This document shows positions 1-11,981 of a stretch of DNA of 64,000 nt, piece after piece. The DNA is taken from positions 1,773,001-1,837,000 of the forward strand of contig JAMXDE010000009.1 of assembly GCA_026770025.1 (NCBI GenBank), read 5' to 3'. The first letter of the stretch is position 1. The number at the start of each line of letters is the position of its first letter. A program made the position numbers and the translations under genes. The notes beneath the pieces were generated by a model. The model saw only the letters and a program-made list of their open reading frames with translations, searched no databases and was not told the origin of the DNA. Source of the DNA: Craspedostauros australis. Taxonomy: Eukaryota > Bacillariophyta > Bacillariophyceae > Mastogloiales > Achnanthaceae.

Positions 1-548
1 TGGTATTACAACATTTGTCCGTCGTGATGAAACTCTCTGAAGAGAGATGAACCATCTGATCAAAACAATAACATTCAATAGGACACGAGCCTCTCTGCAA
101 CTCAATGTATTAGTAGGTAGCAAAGAATAGGTTCCAATAGTTGCTCAACTCTCTCCAGATCCCCGTTGCCCTCTCCGATGTTTTGAGTGGCCTGTCCAAC
201 AGCGAAGTCTCCGCCCATCACCAATCGCATCCATTTCGTCGGCACATGCGGTACTCGTGCGATGGTCTACTTCATGTTCTCTTTTTCGCGTGTAGAAGTC
301 CACCGAGTCGATCTATCGGTCATTTCGGTTCGATGATTCTCACGACACAGATGCGTGGATCATCGAGTCAACGGTCCTGTGCAAGGTGGGGCACCTCCAC
401 GCGCATCCTCGACAACGAGCGAACATGTGAATCTCACACACAGTCCCCCTCCGCCCAGCACTGCCCATAATACGCACGATCTATTACACCTCATACTCAT
501 ACGATCCCTCCCTCCATCGATTCATTCATTGCGATTGCAACAGACAAG
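1..548. other. Upstream region of first gene
   Basis: No convincing coding sequence is seen here. The short open frames do not resemble any known protein and lack support. The last 100-200 bases before the start codon at 549 are rich in C and CA runs, as is common in 5' untranslated leaders of compact algal genes, so this stretch probably holds the promoter and leader of the gene that follows. Confidence 0.4.
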
Positions 549-3117
549 ATGGGCACCGCGGTTCCGCAGGGCAACGCCGATGGCCAACCGGACGGCACGC
601 GCCGATTGCAGGGCACAGTGATGATCCTGCTGTGCCTTTCCGCCACGCTGTTCTACTGGACGACGAAGGTCAACGAGATCGAGTCTCACGCGGTCATCGC
701 GAACGTCGAGGTGAAGCAGAAGCCGCTGATTCGCGTCGAAGCGGAGTCCAGGTCCGACGGACGATGCATGCAGCTGTGTCCCAAGCGCCGCGAGGCCTTC
801 CAGGAGCACTTCGGCGCCAATCTGCTGGACATTGCGCAGAGCCTGCAAGCTGCCTACAAAGCGCGCGATCGGTTGGTCACAAAGCTCAAGGACGATTACG
901 GCGCTGACAATTACCAGAAGATGTTCCTCGATTCGACATCGGAGTCCAAGAAGTACGGATTCTTTCGGGTCGCCAACGACAAGACCAAGTCCTTGGAAGA
1001 TGCGCGACGCAAGATGAAGATCAAGATCCTCACGGTGCACAGAAACCTGCTGCAGGCGCACACCAACTTTGAGGGCTGCAACTGCATCGATGGCGATAAG
1101 CCGTTGGACAGCACGCATCAATCCATGGAGATTGGCAGCGACGTCCTCGCGCAGTTCGGCACCAACGTCACGTCCTTCGTGTGGACGACGGGTGGGCACA
1201 GCGCATCGGCGGCGCATGGCAACATGTTCAACGAGAGTTACACGGCCTACATGGAAGCTGCCGCGCAGGATGTCTTCAAGGCGGTCGGCATTGACTTTGT
1301 GGGCAACAACTACGCGATGGGTGGTACAGGGTAAGGTGTTTTTTTTTTCAGCTGTGATGATTGCTGCACCCACAATGGGCATGATACCCAAATCGCGATA
1401 CGGCAGCCATCCACGACGGAATTCACGCAGACAATGTCGCTCTCGAATTCCGAGTATGCACTTGATGCGAAGATGGATTCATCAGCGTATTTGTTATCAT
1501 CCGACGCAGACGCATCACTCTATTCCATTTATGCTCGTACCATGCCATGCCATGCCACACCATACTAATACTCATCTGTTCTGTTCAACTCGGTCAAACC
1601 CTCGCATCACGGCTCCCCAAATACCATCTCACGCGCACAGCTCGGGGCCCGAATTAGCACTCTGCAACCAAGCCATCTTCGGATTGGACTACGATGTCCT
1701 CAGCTGGGATTTCGGAATGACAGACGGCAAGAACTACAACCGACTCTCCTTGTACGGCTACCGCGCCGCGCTGAGTCCCAGTAGGCCCATCATCGTCGGT
1801 GTCGAGCTGGGTGGCCATGGTAGGCGTGGCCAGGCCTTCCAGGAATTTGCGGACATTGGCATTCCCACCTTCTTCACGGACCATCCCGCCGTGAATAAGA
1901 TGCAGGAGGCGATTCCCGATTCAGCGGACAAGACAGAAGACGAGCGCAATGCAATGCCGCCCTATGTGCGGGATTTCAAGTGCGGCACTCAGATCGAGAA
2001 GGGCGATCCAGGCTGTGGCAAGAACAAATTCACAGAGTACATGTGCACGTCCAGAAGGGGCAAGACAGGTTGGCATCCCGGATAGTAAGTGTGGCATCCA
2101 ACCAAACGTTCAGTCGCTGGTGTCGCTGTTGTGGTTGATGTCGCTGTTGTTGTGCTGTGTGACGTCGTAACAACCTGCGTTGCATTCACCACTCACACTC
2201 AAACTATTTGTTGCTTGCCAACGCTATCTCGTCGCTTCTCAAATCATCGCAGCAAGTATCACGCGCTGCAAGGCAACCGGATGGCCCTCTTCGTCTCCCA
2301 GATCCTCATCGAGGCGCTCGAGGAACTCAAAACGGAGACTTCAAATACAGCCAATCCCGATGCATATGCCACAAACGTTGACGGCGTCCTGGAGAAGTAC
2401 ACGAAAGAAGAGGATGAGCAGTACGCTGCGATCTTCCAGCAACCATTGATTGACTTCGGGGGCTACTCGAGCAAACACGTCGATGGCCTGGATATGGATG
2501 TGGTGGCGAAAACGCCGGGAGTTTGCAAGACGGGCCGTACTCCCTCCTACACGCGATACAGCGGAATCCTCACGGAGACCAACAAGACCGGAGGCTTTGC
2601 GCCGTCGGGTCATGAGAAGTATGACGTTGGTCTCCCCATGCCATTCGTTCTTAAGATGAATCTGCCGCCCGGCCGCCCAATGCCCCTCGCATACTCCGAC
2701 GGACGAGAAATGTGTCCGGCGATCGTGAAACCGGATTACAAGGACATGTTCCTGACCGGATTCGTCCACGGTTGGACCAAGCTCTCCATTCCAAACAAGA
2801 TGGAGAAAGAGGCGTTCAGCTACAACCCGGATACCATCAAGGGGTACGTCTTCATTTGCCCCAGCGCTTGCGATTGGGGCAAATGCAAAAAAGACGATGT
2901 TCGCATGGACAAAATGGACGGACTGGACAAGAAAGTCATCGAACTGAAGGTGAACGATGAACCCGTGACGAAGGTCGCGGACATGGACGGCTGCCTCCTC
3001 CTCCATGGTGCCAATGGACCCAAATTCGCCAAGAATGCCGATGGTGGTTTCGACATTGAGGTGAAGGTGAATCAATTGCATGGATACCTGCGCATAAGTT
3101 CTGCCCTCGTGTTTTAA
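549..3117 (+). CDS. Membrane-anchored SGNH-hydrolase-like protein
   Basis: Three exons are proposed: 549-1330, 1641-2084 and 2253-3117. The introns have GTAAGG/CAG and GTAAGT/CAG borders, and the spliced frame gives 696 residues. Residues about 20-39 form one hydrophobic segment after a short polar head, suggesting a type II signal anchor with the bulk of the protein in the secretory lumen or outside. The motifs TTGGHSASAAHGN, DVLSWDFGMTDG and GWHPGYKYHALQGN have the layout of an SGNH/GDSL-type hydrolase, with a late His-containing block, and resemble a family of diatom hypothetical proteins; this is recalled likeness, not a search result. Substrate is unknown; sulfated or acylated polysaccharide is only a guess. 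Exon joins were chosen because they keep the frame open and link the conserved blocks. The gene converges on ORC2, with about 360 bases between the stop codons. Confidence 0.72.
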
Positions 3118-3479
3118 GTTGGGATGGGCCTGTCCACGACGAAAGTGACGAGTGGGTGAAATTCATGATACGTATTGGTAGATTAGTATTATAGAACTTC
3201 TGAAACGTCTTTCGGGCGAAAAGCGATCTGCACGCAATGGGCGGTTGGTGATGGTGAGTGCTGCACCGAAGCTAGCGACACAGAGAGTAACAGACCTCTG
3301 AGCAGTCTGGGGAGGCCAATCGACGGCGAAATGTGGACAGGCAGGTGTTGAATCATCGCTACGATGTTGAGCTATGCGATAGCTTGCTCTATTCTCGTTC
3401 TGCTCGTGTGCATATTTGTATTGTGCCTTGTTGAGCCTGCCGAGGGTGACATTCTGCAACAATCCTGCTCAGCAGAGCA
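3118..3479. other. Convergent 3' spacer
   Basis: This spacer lies between two convergent genes and should hold both 3' untranslated regions. No gene, repeat or RNA was recognised in it. Confidence 0.5.
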
Positions 3480-5306
3480 TCACCGCCTGTAGGCCATGAT
3501 CTCTTCCAACTTGCGCGTGCTGTACGGAATGCGATGGAACAGCTGGCCGTTGCGCACGATGGATTCCACAATGTCCTGATCCTTCAGCTCCGTCAAGAAG
3601 GTCCGCAGTTGCTGATCGCCGCTCACGACGGCCTGCCGTTGGCAGTCCTTCAAGAATGCGCGGTGCTGTATCCACACGTCAGGTTGTTGCTGTTGTTGTT
3701 GCTGTTGTTGGAGCTGGGTCTTTGCCAGCACCTGCAGGGCCTCGCTGAGTCGCGGCGCCAACGACTTCATGACATTGAGGATGGATTCCACGACGCCCGT
3801 GCCTCTGCGCCGTTTTTGTTGCGCGTTGTGTTGTGCCACTTCCACTGTCTGATCGTGCATGATCTCATCCACGTACGGTCGATAAGTGTGCACCGGTTCC
3901 ATGATGAATGAGAAGCTGGCCAGCGTCAACGGATCCCATAGCGACATCGGCGCGTTGATGCTATCCACGGAAGCCGCCAGTCGGATGCAGTTGGCCCCGG
4001 AGGGCTGCATGGCACTGTGAAACACCAGCGCGGCCAGTGACTCCTGGGCAGTGAGATTGCGCAGATTGCGATGATCCATGGAGTGGATGACGATCGTCAA
4101 TACTCTGTTCGTTTGCGCGGCTTTCACCGCAAGGGCCTTGGCCAAGAAGATGGCCTTCTGCACCGTGGCCAGATCGCCGCGGTGAGGAAACAGCAATCCG
4201 ACTTTTGCTGTCGAAGTGGGGCTGCTGTGGACTGTGTGGTGCGAAAACGGCGGAAGCTTGCCGCCCAGAAACTTCTTGATGACCATGTCCAGGATACCAT
4301 CCATAGATATGCGGTCGTCGCAACCGTTCAGAACGAGCATGTCGCCATCGCCTCGCAGTCCTTCCGTGGCGAATGCAGTCAGAACTTTCGCCTTCGATCC
4401 GACGCCATACAGGAGCAACGAGTGGTTCGTGCAAAGATGAAATCGCCACGCCGCAAACAGCCGACGATACGATGTCTCGTGCTCAACGACCTCCGTCAAC
4501 GGGTACTTCTTGACGAGGGCGATACATTGTTTGGCTGTTGGAAACGTGACGGAGCCGTCGTTGGTGTCGTACTTCCGTTTGGATCGATTGGCCGCCGGAC
4601 TCTTCAGCTTGCGCTGACTTTGCAAGAGAAGATCCGCACCTCGATCGGTGACAGTAGTGGTCGTTCCGAATGCGTCATCGGCAGATTTCCGTTTTCCAGC
4701 AGACATCCTCGGAGAACGCCGTCTGCTTCTCGTGGACCTCCTCAGCGCAGTTGTCTCCCCTTCGCCCTCCTGAGCCTCATCGCCATTCTGCCGCTGCTCC
4801 TTGAATGGCGAAATGTACATACTGGTCACATCGCCATCGCCGTCGCCGGCATCATTCTTCGTGCCGACTCCAAAGTCCAATTCGATCGCGCGGCGCATCT
4901 TGCGAAAGATGATTTCATCGCGCAGGTTGCGGGCCCAGGACTCCTCCACCTCGCTGAGCTGCGGCGGCGGTGGAAGATCCTGCAGCAAGCAATTGTGAGA
5001 TGTGGGAACCGCGAAGCCATCCAGATATTCGTACAGCGCATTGGCCGAAAAGGACAGCGACCTGCCATCGGGCATGCGTGGCAAGATGTACATCTGGTGC
5101 TCGTACTTGATGCCAGCCTCACGCAAGACGCCCCACCACTTGGCAAAGACGTCGCCCTTGAATCGGTACTCCAGCTGACAAGCCGTCATGGCGCATCGCA
5201 GCTCGTGTTTGGATGTGCGGAACCATTCCTCCATTTCGGAGCCTATCGATTTGGCGCCATCCACAGACTGCTGTGCGTGTTCATCGCTGTGATCATCCGC
5301 ATTCAT
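3480..5306 (-). CDS. ORC2: Origin recognition complex subunit 2
   Basis: A single exon encodes 608 residues, close to the usual ORC2 length of about 560-620. ORC2 is part of the nuclear complex that marks replication origins and loads MCM. The core from about residue 265 has the family hallmarks: LLLYGVGSK at 297-305 (the degenerate Walker-A-like loop of ORC2), then GDGDMLVLNG, then an IHSMDHRNLRN block near 405, and SVDSINAPMSLWDP followed by FSFIMEPVHTYRPY. The last 60 residues (FLTELKDQDIVES through IPYSTRKLEEIM) fit the C-terminal winged helix. Basic clusters RRSTRSRRRSPR (189-200) and RSKRKY (241-246) may be nuclear signals. A glutamine run encoded by CAG/CAA repeats (complement near 3690-3720) sits between the core and the winged helix. 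Residues 53-96 look like a small separate module. The start at 5306 is the first ATG after an AT-rich stretch. Confidence 0.9.
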   Translation of the reverse strand: MNADDHSDEHAQQSVDGAKSIGSEMEEWFRTSKHELRCAMTACQLEYRFKGDVFAKWWGVLREAGIKYEHQMYILPRMPDGRSLSFSANALYEYLDGFAVPTSHNCLLQDLPPPPQLSEVEESWARNLRDEIIFRKMRRAIELDFGVGTKNDAGDGDGDVTSMYISPFKEQRQNGDEAQEGEGETTALRRSTRSRRRSPRMSAGKRKSADDAFGTTTTVTDRGADLLLQSQRKLKSPAANRSKRKYDTNDGSVTFPTAKQCIALVKKYPLTEVVEHETSYRRLFAAWRFHLCTNHSLLLYGVGSKAKVLTAFATEGLRGDGDMLVLNGCDDRISMDGILDMVIKKFLGGKLPPFSHHTVHSSPTSTAKVGLLFPHRGDLATVQKAIFLAKALAVKAAQTNRVLTIVIHSMDHRNLRNLTAQESLAALVFHSAMQPSGANCIRLAASVDSINAPMSLWDPLTLASFSFIMEPVHTYRPYVDEIMHDQTVEVAQHNAQQKRRRGTGVVESILNVMKSLAPRLSEALQVLAKTQLQQQQQQQQQPDVWIQHRAFLKDCQRQAVVSGDQQLRTFLTELKDQDIVESIVRNGQLFHRIPYSTRKLEEIMAYRR

Positions 5307-6046
5307 GTTGCAATTAGTGGAAGTATAATATTATAATATATAATAGAATGGAATAGAATATAATACTTGTTGGGTGGACACAGTCAAAGGACGCACCCCA
5401 TCGTGCTGCTCTCTCTATAGCCAGAGAGTAGATCGAATAGTATGGTGCATTGGTTTGCATGTTGTGTGTTCCTGGTGTCGACACACATCGTTTGGCCTGT
5501 GGTGGATAGTCGTACGACAACCATCTCCCATCCGTCAAGCAGAGAAATGACGGTTTCGGTGGAAATTTGAAACAACAGATGAGGTCGAATGGGTCATGCG
5601 GCAACACCATATCAACGACTTGGATGTTTGAGCGTGACATCAAGTGTGTCGCAGGACACGAACACGTAGTTATGTCTTCTAAATCAGCGACGAGGATGGT
5701 TAAGTGACATAATGTCAATGATGAGATTGGGCGATGCGTGATGATGACAACGAGATCGCCGCTTCTGTTGCCTCCGACACGCCTTCACATCTCCGCACAA
5801 ACTGCACGTGTCAACCGAAGTCCAACCAACGCCATCATCCGCAACTCACACAATCCAAAAGTCTGCACCATCTGAGGTACAATACCAACGAAGCTACAAC
5901 TGCATCCACAACTGCATCCACAACTTTGTCCACTGCTGAGCCTACACTTGTCGCAACCTCAACATTGCACACAGACGCACATACACATATACACACATTC
6001 GCAGAACTACTCTACGCAACCATACAAGCACATTCGTCGTAGCACG
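5307..6046. promoter_or_regulatory. Divergent promoter spacer, ORC2 / secreted gene
   Basis: This 740-base spacer separates two genes read outward. Just upstream of the ORC2 start, 5322-5365 is strongly AT-rich with repeated TATAAT-like words, a plausible core promoter or leader. The side next to the downstream gene (5750-6046) is C/A-rich and has an imperfect repeat of ACTGCATCCACA near 5900. No gene is convincing here. Confidence 0.45.
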
Positions 6047-7082
6047 ATGATTTCCCGATTGCTCATCGCTGTCATTGCGGCATCATCGTCCATCATGATG
6101 ATGCCAACGAACGCGATCGACATCAAGATCGATGAAGTGCATTGCGACAACACACTGCCGATCTACGCGCTCGACAATGACATCCGCATGCAATGTGACG
6201 ACAGTCCACGATGCACATTCGGTGAAACAGCGCAGATCATTGGAACACGTGAGTATGAAATGCAATCAAAACGGTTGCGGAATGGTCTGCGTTGCCGATT
6301 GCATCGGGACGACGACCAAAGAGCGGTGGTTCAAAACTACCACACATCAATGAATACGCCATCACTTCATCCTGGTATTGCCTCCTTCCCACCTCACACC
6401 ATCTGTGATTGTTGCCTCTCCAAATCCAACTCTATCCTTCGCTCTCCAACGCGCTTCCAACACCAATACCCTGCATCGTGAACGTGAACATGAACATCAA
6501 TCGCAACCACAACCGCGCCCAACCGTGTACTACATGTGTTCATTTCCGATCTATCTAGTCTACTACGAGTCTGCAAACAACAAGGGCTTGATGAACACAA
6601 CCGGCTACGCCACAGGCAGCCTGAAGCTCATGTCGATGGAATTTGATCTCTTCCAGGACATCCCGGTCGACTTTTGCGGAGAATGGATCAGCAACGGCCA
6701 CTACAACTACAACGTCTGCCCCGGGAACGGCACGTACCACTTCGAGCTTCCATACACGTTGCCCACACACGACGACTTCCAATCCTGGTTCGCCACTGGC
6801 TGGAACGGCCATGGTTACCTCGACATCTACTCCCACCCCGACAGCGAGAGTGTGAAGTTGGCATCGTGCGTGCTGCACGTCCAGACCTACACGACGCAAT
6901 CGCAAGAAAAGGGGTGGGCAACGATGCCATCTGCAGCCGCAACCACTTTCAGTCTCGTCGCTCTCATCGCCTTCCTGCTGTCCTGCATCTGCTGCATGGC
7001 ATGCTCGAAATCAAAACGATCGATCGTCGCGGATGGTACGCCACTTATCGATCAGCGGCAGCCGGAAGGCGAGAAGGTGTAG
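6047..7082 (+). CDS. Secreted/type I membrane protein, unknown function
   Basis: Two exons, 6047-6248 and 6559-7082, are joined in phase 1 across a 310-base intron with GTGAGT/TAG borders, giving 241 residues. The N-terminus MISRLLIAVIAASSSIMMMP followed by TNA is a clear signal peptide, probably cut before IDIKIDEVHC. The middle has paired cysteines (EVHCDN, MQCDDSPRC, FCGEWI, NVCPGNG, ASCVLHV) and N-glycosylation sequons (NTT, NGT), as expected for a lumenal or extracellular domain. A hydrophobic run near residues 200-222 (FSLVALIAFLLSCICCMAC) followed by basic residues is a C-terminal membrane anchor with a short cytoplasmic tail. The family was not recognised. The acceptor at 6557-6558 was chosen because it joins in frame to the conserved-looking YYESANNKG block. 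Confidence 0.62.
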
Positions 7083-7816
7083 ATCGGAGGGAAGCGAGGG
7101 ACTGTAAATGCACTCATGCAATGAGTACTGTAGAGTAATAGCGTAAACAATATGAGTAGGAACGCTTCATCTTTCCTGAAACAGCAGCGATCTTGCACAC
7201 TTGCGCAAACACAATTTCAGGATTTCACAAGGACTTACTCAACACTATTAGCGAACATCCAATGATATAGAACTCGAATACCATTAACGGACATCGTTGG
7301 GCTGAAGTGCACTGTGGCGGACGCACATCCACTGACAAATGCGAAGAGTTTTTTGACGATGAACCAACACACGTCACATCACCGATCGGAGGGAGTCGAA
7401 CACGTACGTCAGTCAAAGCCAACACACCCAAACAAAACACGTGATCAGAACAGGTCAAAGATCCAACAGAGGAGCTGTCATCGTTGGAGAGTGCTCTTGA
7501 TTGGTGGCCGTCACGTTTTGCGATCCTCAACGTTTGCGGTTACATCGCCAGTCACAAATGATGACGACAACGACGCCCATGACGACGACGAAGAGGGAGA
7601 ACAGGAACAGACATCTGCAACGGCAACCTCCCATCAGTTTCACCCCTCAGCTGCAACTGCCCCTGCACCTGCATCTGGACGCGTCGTGGAAAAGATTCGA
7701 TTGCGATCGCTCATCATAATCACGACCAACACCAGAATCACAATCACAATCACAATCACAATCAAACCCGACTCCGTGATCGATCGATTGAACGACAACT
7801 GCGAGCTACGATTATC
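7083..7816. other. Intergenic spacer with AATCAC hexamer repeat
   Basis: This spacer holds the 3' end of the upstream gene and the promoter and leader of the next. A run of about four to five AATCAC hexamers lies near 7736-7765, directly before the start codon at 7817. GAC/GACGAC-rich simple sequence is seen near 7560-7600. No gene is supported. Confidence 0.5.
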
Positions 7817-9955
7817 ATGAAGTTCCAATTCATCGTGGCTTTGCTGTTGGCAGCAGCCGCGTCGTCCGCCACCACAGCCTTCCAGCTGCAACAGCCAATT
7901 CAACAATCCAGGCACAGTGCCACCGAATTGAATGCCTGGTTCAATTTCGGCAAGCGCAAAAAGCAGCCCGTCGCCGAAGCGGCGGATGACAAGCTCCAGA
8001 TCACCACCACGGGACCAAAAGACTACGTCACCGACGCCAAGAGCATCCCACGTGCGTCCAGCCTCAAATCGGAGGAGGTCGATGTCTGCATCATCGGCGC
8101 CGGAGTCTCCGGATTGGCCGCCGCCATCACCATCGCCGAAGACGCGAAGAACCCCGATTTGAACGTGGTCGTGTTGGAGGCCACCTCCCAAGTGGGTGGA
8201 CGCGTTCAGTCCGAAACCACAGAGGACGGATTCGTGCTGGATCAAGGATTCGCCGTCTTCATCGACCAATACCCCGTCGCCAAGAAATTCCTCGACTTCG
8301 AAGCCCTTCAGCTCAAGCCATTCCTGCCAGGTGCCTTGGTCAAATTGGACGGACGCATGAAGTTGGCGCGTGTGGCGGATCCGCTGCGCAATGTGGGCGA
8401 GCTCGTGCCGGCCGTGTTGGCGCCCGTCGGTGGAATCTTCGACAAGACCAAGGTGCTGCCATTGATTGCCAACGCGCGCAAATCCGTCAAAGATCTCTTC
8501 CAGGAACGCGAGACGGACACGCTCATGGCACTCAAGCAGCGCTGGGGCTTTTCGGAGGACTTCATCAACAAGTTCTACAAGCCATTCTTGGAGGGCATCT
8601 ATCTTGCACCGCTCGAGGAACAATCCTCGCGCATGTTCTCCTTCATTTTCAAAATGTTCTCAGAAGGCTCCGCCACCCTTCCCAAGGGCGGCATGGGTCA
8701 GGTCTCAGCGCAGCTGGCCGAACGTGCCGCCAAGGCCGGTGTGACCATCCTTACCGACACGCCCGTCTCGCGATTCACCGAGGTCATCGAGAGGGACAAC
8801 GCCGACGGCGCCTTCCTCGTCGAATCCGTGGACTCGCGCAAGCGATTCTCTGCCAAAACCGTCATCGTCGCCACGGACGGAGCCATCGCGCAGAAGCTCC
8901 TCACCAACGTCGACGGATTCGAATCCCTCGACAGTCTTCCGGAGCAACCGCAACGCAACGTCGGATGTCTGTACTACACCTTCGAGGGTCCAGCGCCTGT
9001 TGAGGATCCCATCCTTGTGTTGAACGGGATTGGCGAAGATGCCGGAACGGAGAAATTCCCAGCCAACAACCTTTGCTTCCCATCCGTCGTCAACGACGGA
9101 TACGCACCTGAGGGATACAACCTCTGCAGTGTGACGGTGTTGGATGATGCCATGGAGATCTACAAGGGCCGGCCGGAAGAGTTGGATGCGGCCGTGCGAC
9201 AGCAAATCAGCAAATGGTTTACCGGGCGCCGAGGCGAAGTCATGGAGGAGTGGGAGCTGAAGAAGATCTTCTACGTGAGTGCATATGTTGCCATCGTCAT
9301 CGTCGTATTGCTGCATGCCGCGGCGTATGTTGGCGCTATGGATCATTGCGCCAGCAAGCTGCAGTTTGGTATCATTGAAATCGATTCTTACTTCAAACTT
9401 CTCTCAATTCTCATTCCATTCTCTGTTTTCATGCCTTTCGATGCCTCTTGCATCTCGTCGTATGCGCCAAAAACACTCGCAGATCCCAAGAGCGCAACCT
9501 GGACAGCTCAAGGGACCATTCCCAGCCAACGTAAGTGCCATGCGATTCGACCTGTTGCACGTAATGCTGGATGTCATGTGCCAACACACAGTCATGTGAG
9601 ATGATAACTGCACGATGCACATACACGCATCGTTATGTATCCTGTTAGCAAATTTGTGTCCTGATGCTCACTTTCGTCGCTCGCCATTCGTCTCATCGCT
9701 TACGCCTCTCTCGCTTCCACTGAAAACGTCCGTAAACAATTCTGCTGCCTGCACTCCATTAATTTTCATTCGCAGGTCAACGGCGGACGCGCAGCCAACA
9801 CGTATCGCGAGAAAACGCTCCCGGAAGGTCTCTTTGTGTGTGGAGATCACATGGCCACCGCGACATTGAACGGTGCATTGGAGAGCGGAGACAACGCTGG
9901 AGCCATGGCTGCCAAGGCAGCTGCAAATGCCAACAAGCAAGCCATTGCCGCTTAG
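7817..9955 (+). CDS. Plastid-targeted FAD amine-oxidase-like oxidoreductase
   Basis: Three exons, 7817-9274, 9483-9530 (16 codons) and 9776-9955, all join in phase 0 with GT..AG borders to give 561 residues. The Rossmann motif IIGAGVSGL (GxGxxG at 94-99), the ribose-binding glutamate at 121 and GGRVQSE (127 on) place it in the FAD-dependent amine oxidase / phytoene-desaturase-like superfamily. The last exon supplies the C-terminal FAD motif LFVCGDHMATATLNGALESG. The first 20 residues form a signal peptide ending ASSATTAF; Phe22 after Ala matches the ASAFAP-type bipartite signal that directs proteins into the four-membrane plastid. Likely a plastid redox enzyme, perhaps acting on a carotenoid or another isoprenoid, but the substrate cannot be read from sequence. 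The tiny middle exon is needed to keep the frame and to link to the FAD motif. Confidence 0.82.
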
Positions 9956-10301
9956 GCAGGAACATAGTCGCCCATGTAATCATATGTCGTTGAGACTTGC
10001 GGTTGTCGGATCAGAGTGGATTCGTCTGTGGACGTTGAGCAATTGACTAGTCGCAATCATGGGCCATCTCATCCCTCCTTGACAAGCCTTCAGCCAGTAC
10101 TAATCATGCCAGTACGGCTACAGTATAACACAGACTCGTGTGGTAGAAGAATTAGCGTTTCTCTCAGCACAAAGAGCACGGCGACAGTGTAGACTCTCGA
10201 GAGCATTATGGCTATGGGACGAAGTCTTTGTGCGAAGCACGGCTTATTGGAGTGAAGACGCTGCAGCTGGATGTCAAATGAAGCGAAGAGTATGCATATT
10301 T
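9956..10301. other. Spacer before retroelement nest
   Basis: This stretch holds the 3' flank of the FAD enzyme gene up to the first base of the LTR of element F. No gene or repeat was recognised in it. Confidence 0.5.
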
Positions 10302-10832
10302 TAATAGAGCCCAAACGTAATGGCTGTTGTCTTGTTGGCTGTTCTTTAGCTGTTGGCTGTAGAGGCTTGACTGGGAAGCGGTCCGAACGTGAGTCTTCTG
10401 TTCCACAAGTAGTCAATTTAGAATACTGGTAGATGGTGAAGAAACGTGCAGATTATGAGATTAGTGCTATGGTTCTTTCCTTCGGGGAGGATCTCCTGTG
10501 GTGTCCTGAATGACAATGCGTGGGGTTTGTGTAGCCCAAGTACCGTGGGTCGAGATCCGTTGTCTGAGTTTCGTGAGAGACAATGGGCGATGATGCGTGT
10601 TGCTGGGGCTTTGGTTCCGTGTGTCGGCGTTTTGGCGATGGTGAGTGTCAGAAACTTGGTTATTGGAACCCTATTGGTTCCCTGACACGGATTCCGAAGA
10701 TCTGCTTCAAGGTTCTGGATCTGTTCCCAAACGTGGGGGCCGGTGAAGTGTTCGTTCGATCTACTGGAATGCTGACGAGTCGAACGATTCGTAGTCTCTC
10801 TCTCTGAGATGGATACTAGTTTAGCTCTATTA
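10302..10832 (-). repeat. 3' LTR of element F
   Basis: 531 bp, matching 38023-38553 at about 98%. On the plus strand it begins TAATAGAGC and ends GCTCTATTA, a 9-bp perfect terminal inverted repeat in place of the usual TG..CA ends. The purine-rich tract lies directly inside it, on the minus strand. Confidence 0.9.
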
Positions 10833-10930
10833 CTCCCCTTCATCTCACGTTGAAACGTGAGTTGACTGAAAGCAAGAAAGCTAATCGTAGTGTGGTTTGT
10901 TCCGCCGCCCAAGATGGCAGCGAGCGGGCT

Positions 10931-11981
10931 TCATTCGGGCTGTTCGTTGTTGACGTTGTAACTGCAGCCTTGGTGGCGATTGGTGGACATGATTTCCAAT
11001 GCCTCGTTCAACAAGGAGGTGATGCTGACCTGTTGAACCTGGTTGATGTGGTCAAGCCCTCCGTGAAAGAGGATATCGGCGAGAGCTTGGATGGCCGGGA
11101 GAGTCCTGTTGTCGTTTTGGAGAACGGCCCTGATTTGAGCGGTGGGGTCATGAGGCATCTGGAAAATGGATGGTTGCATCATCGCTGGTCCATGGTTGCT
11201 GGACATGATGTACCCAGATTGAAGACGTCGGGGCGACGGGTATGCGATCGCTGGTCGAGGCTCCATCCGGGCCTTCTTTCTCACGTTGCTGGTCCCCTGC
11301 GTATCCGGTGTCGATGGCAGAGGAGGATCCAGGATGTGGGGTTCGCGAGTGCTGATGCTCGCGCGCTCGTCGTTGTTGGTGGGTGCCGGGTACGCGGTTG
11401 CTACCGGCACGTTGTCGTTCATTGGTACTTCCGGCATTGTCGGGACCTCTGGTCGACCATCTTGGGCAATGGGTGGCACCGGTGCTGTAGCCATGGTAGT
11501 TTCTTCCGCGGTCGTAGTGGGTCCCCTTTCAGTGTTGATGGTCCCACCGGTGGTCTTCTTGGCGGATCTGGCTTTGTCGATCTCATTGACTCCCAAGTAT
11601 CCCGAGGAAGTGGTGGAATCCTCGGATTCATCGAAGATCCCCTTTCTCTTGGGGCGGTAGCTTCGCTTGCTGTTGGTTCCAGGGTTGGGTTGTCGCGATG
11701 CTTGGTTCCGCTTGATCGACTTGTCTTCTGGTCGGTAGATGGATCCGGAATCATCACTGTCGCCGGGCTCTGGGGCGGACGCGCTGTCCACCGAATGGTC
11801 AGTTGGGATTACGGGCTTTGGCCGTACCTTGTCGGTATACCCTTGTCCATCTCGCGTGGCAGTCAAGATTTTGGATGCCGGTGATGGTCATGATGATCGC
11901 CTGATGGGAGGTCTGGGGTGGCTGATTATCGCTCCACTTGCGATCTCTGCTTCCACGCCAATCACACTTCCTGGGTCCTGC
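10931..11981 (-). CDS. Element F, distal part of post-RNase H region
   Basis: Minus-strand open stretch between the insertion point of element A and the 3' LTR of F. It encodes low-complexity Pro/Thr/Ser-rich sequence with a basic NVRKKARMEPRP segment and ends with a helical-looking piece (QALADILFHGGLDHINQVQQ). There is no signal peptide, membrane segment or recognisable domain. It is the far end of the extension that follows RNase H in this element. The plus-strand frame covering the same bases is an antisense shadow. Confidence 0.5.

Noticed and set aside
1331-1351. Very short intron GTAAGG to TTTCAG in the first gene
   Set aside because: It would be only 21 bases, and the frame after it does not carry the conserved continuation, which is found after the acceptor at 1640.
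10850-11884. 344-codon plus-strand open frame
   Set aside because: It is antisense to the distal coding part of element F and shows no motif; treated as a shadow.
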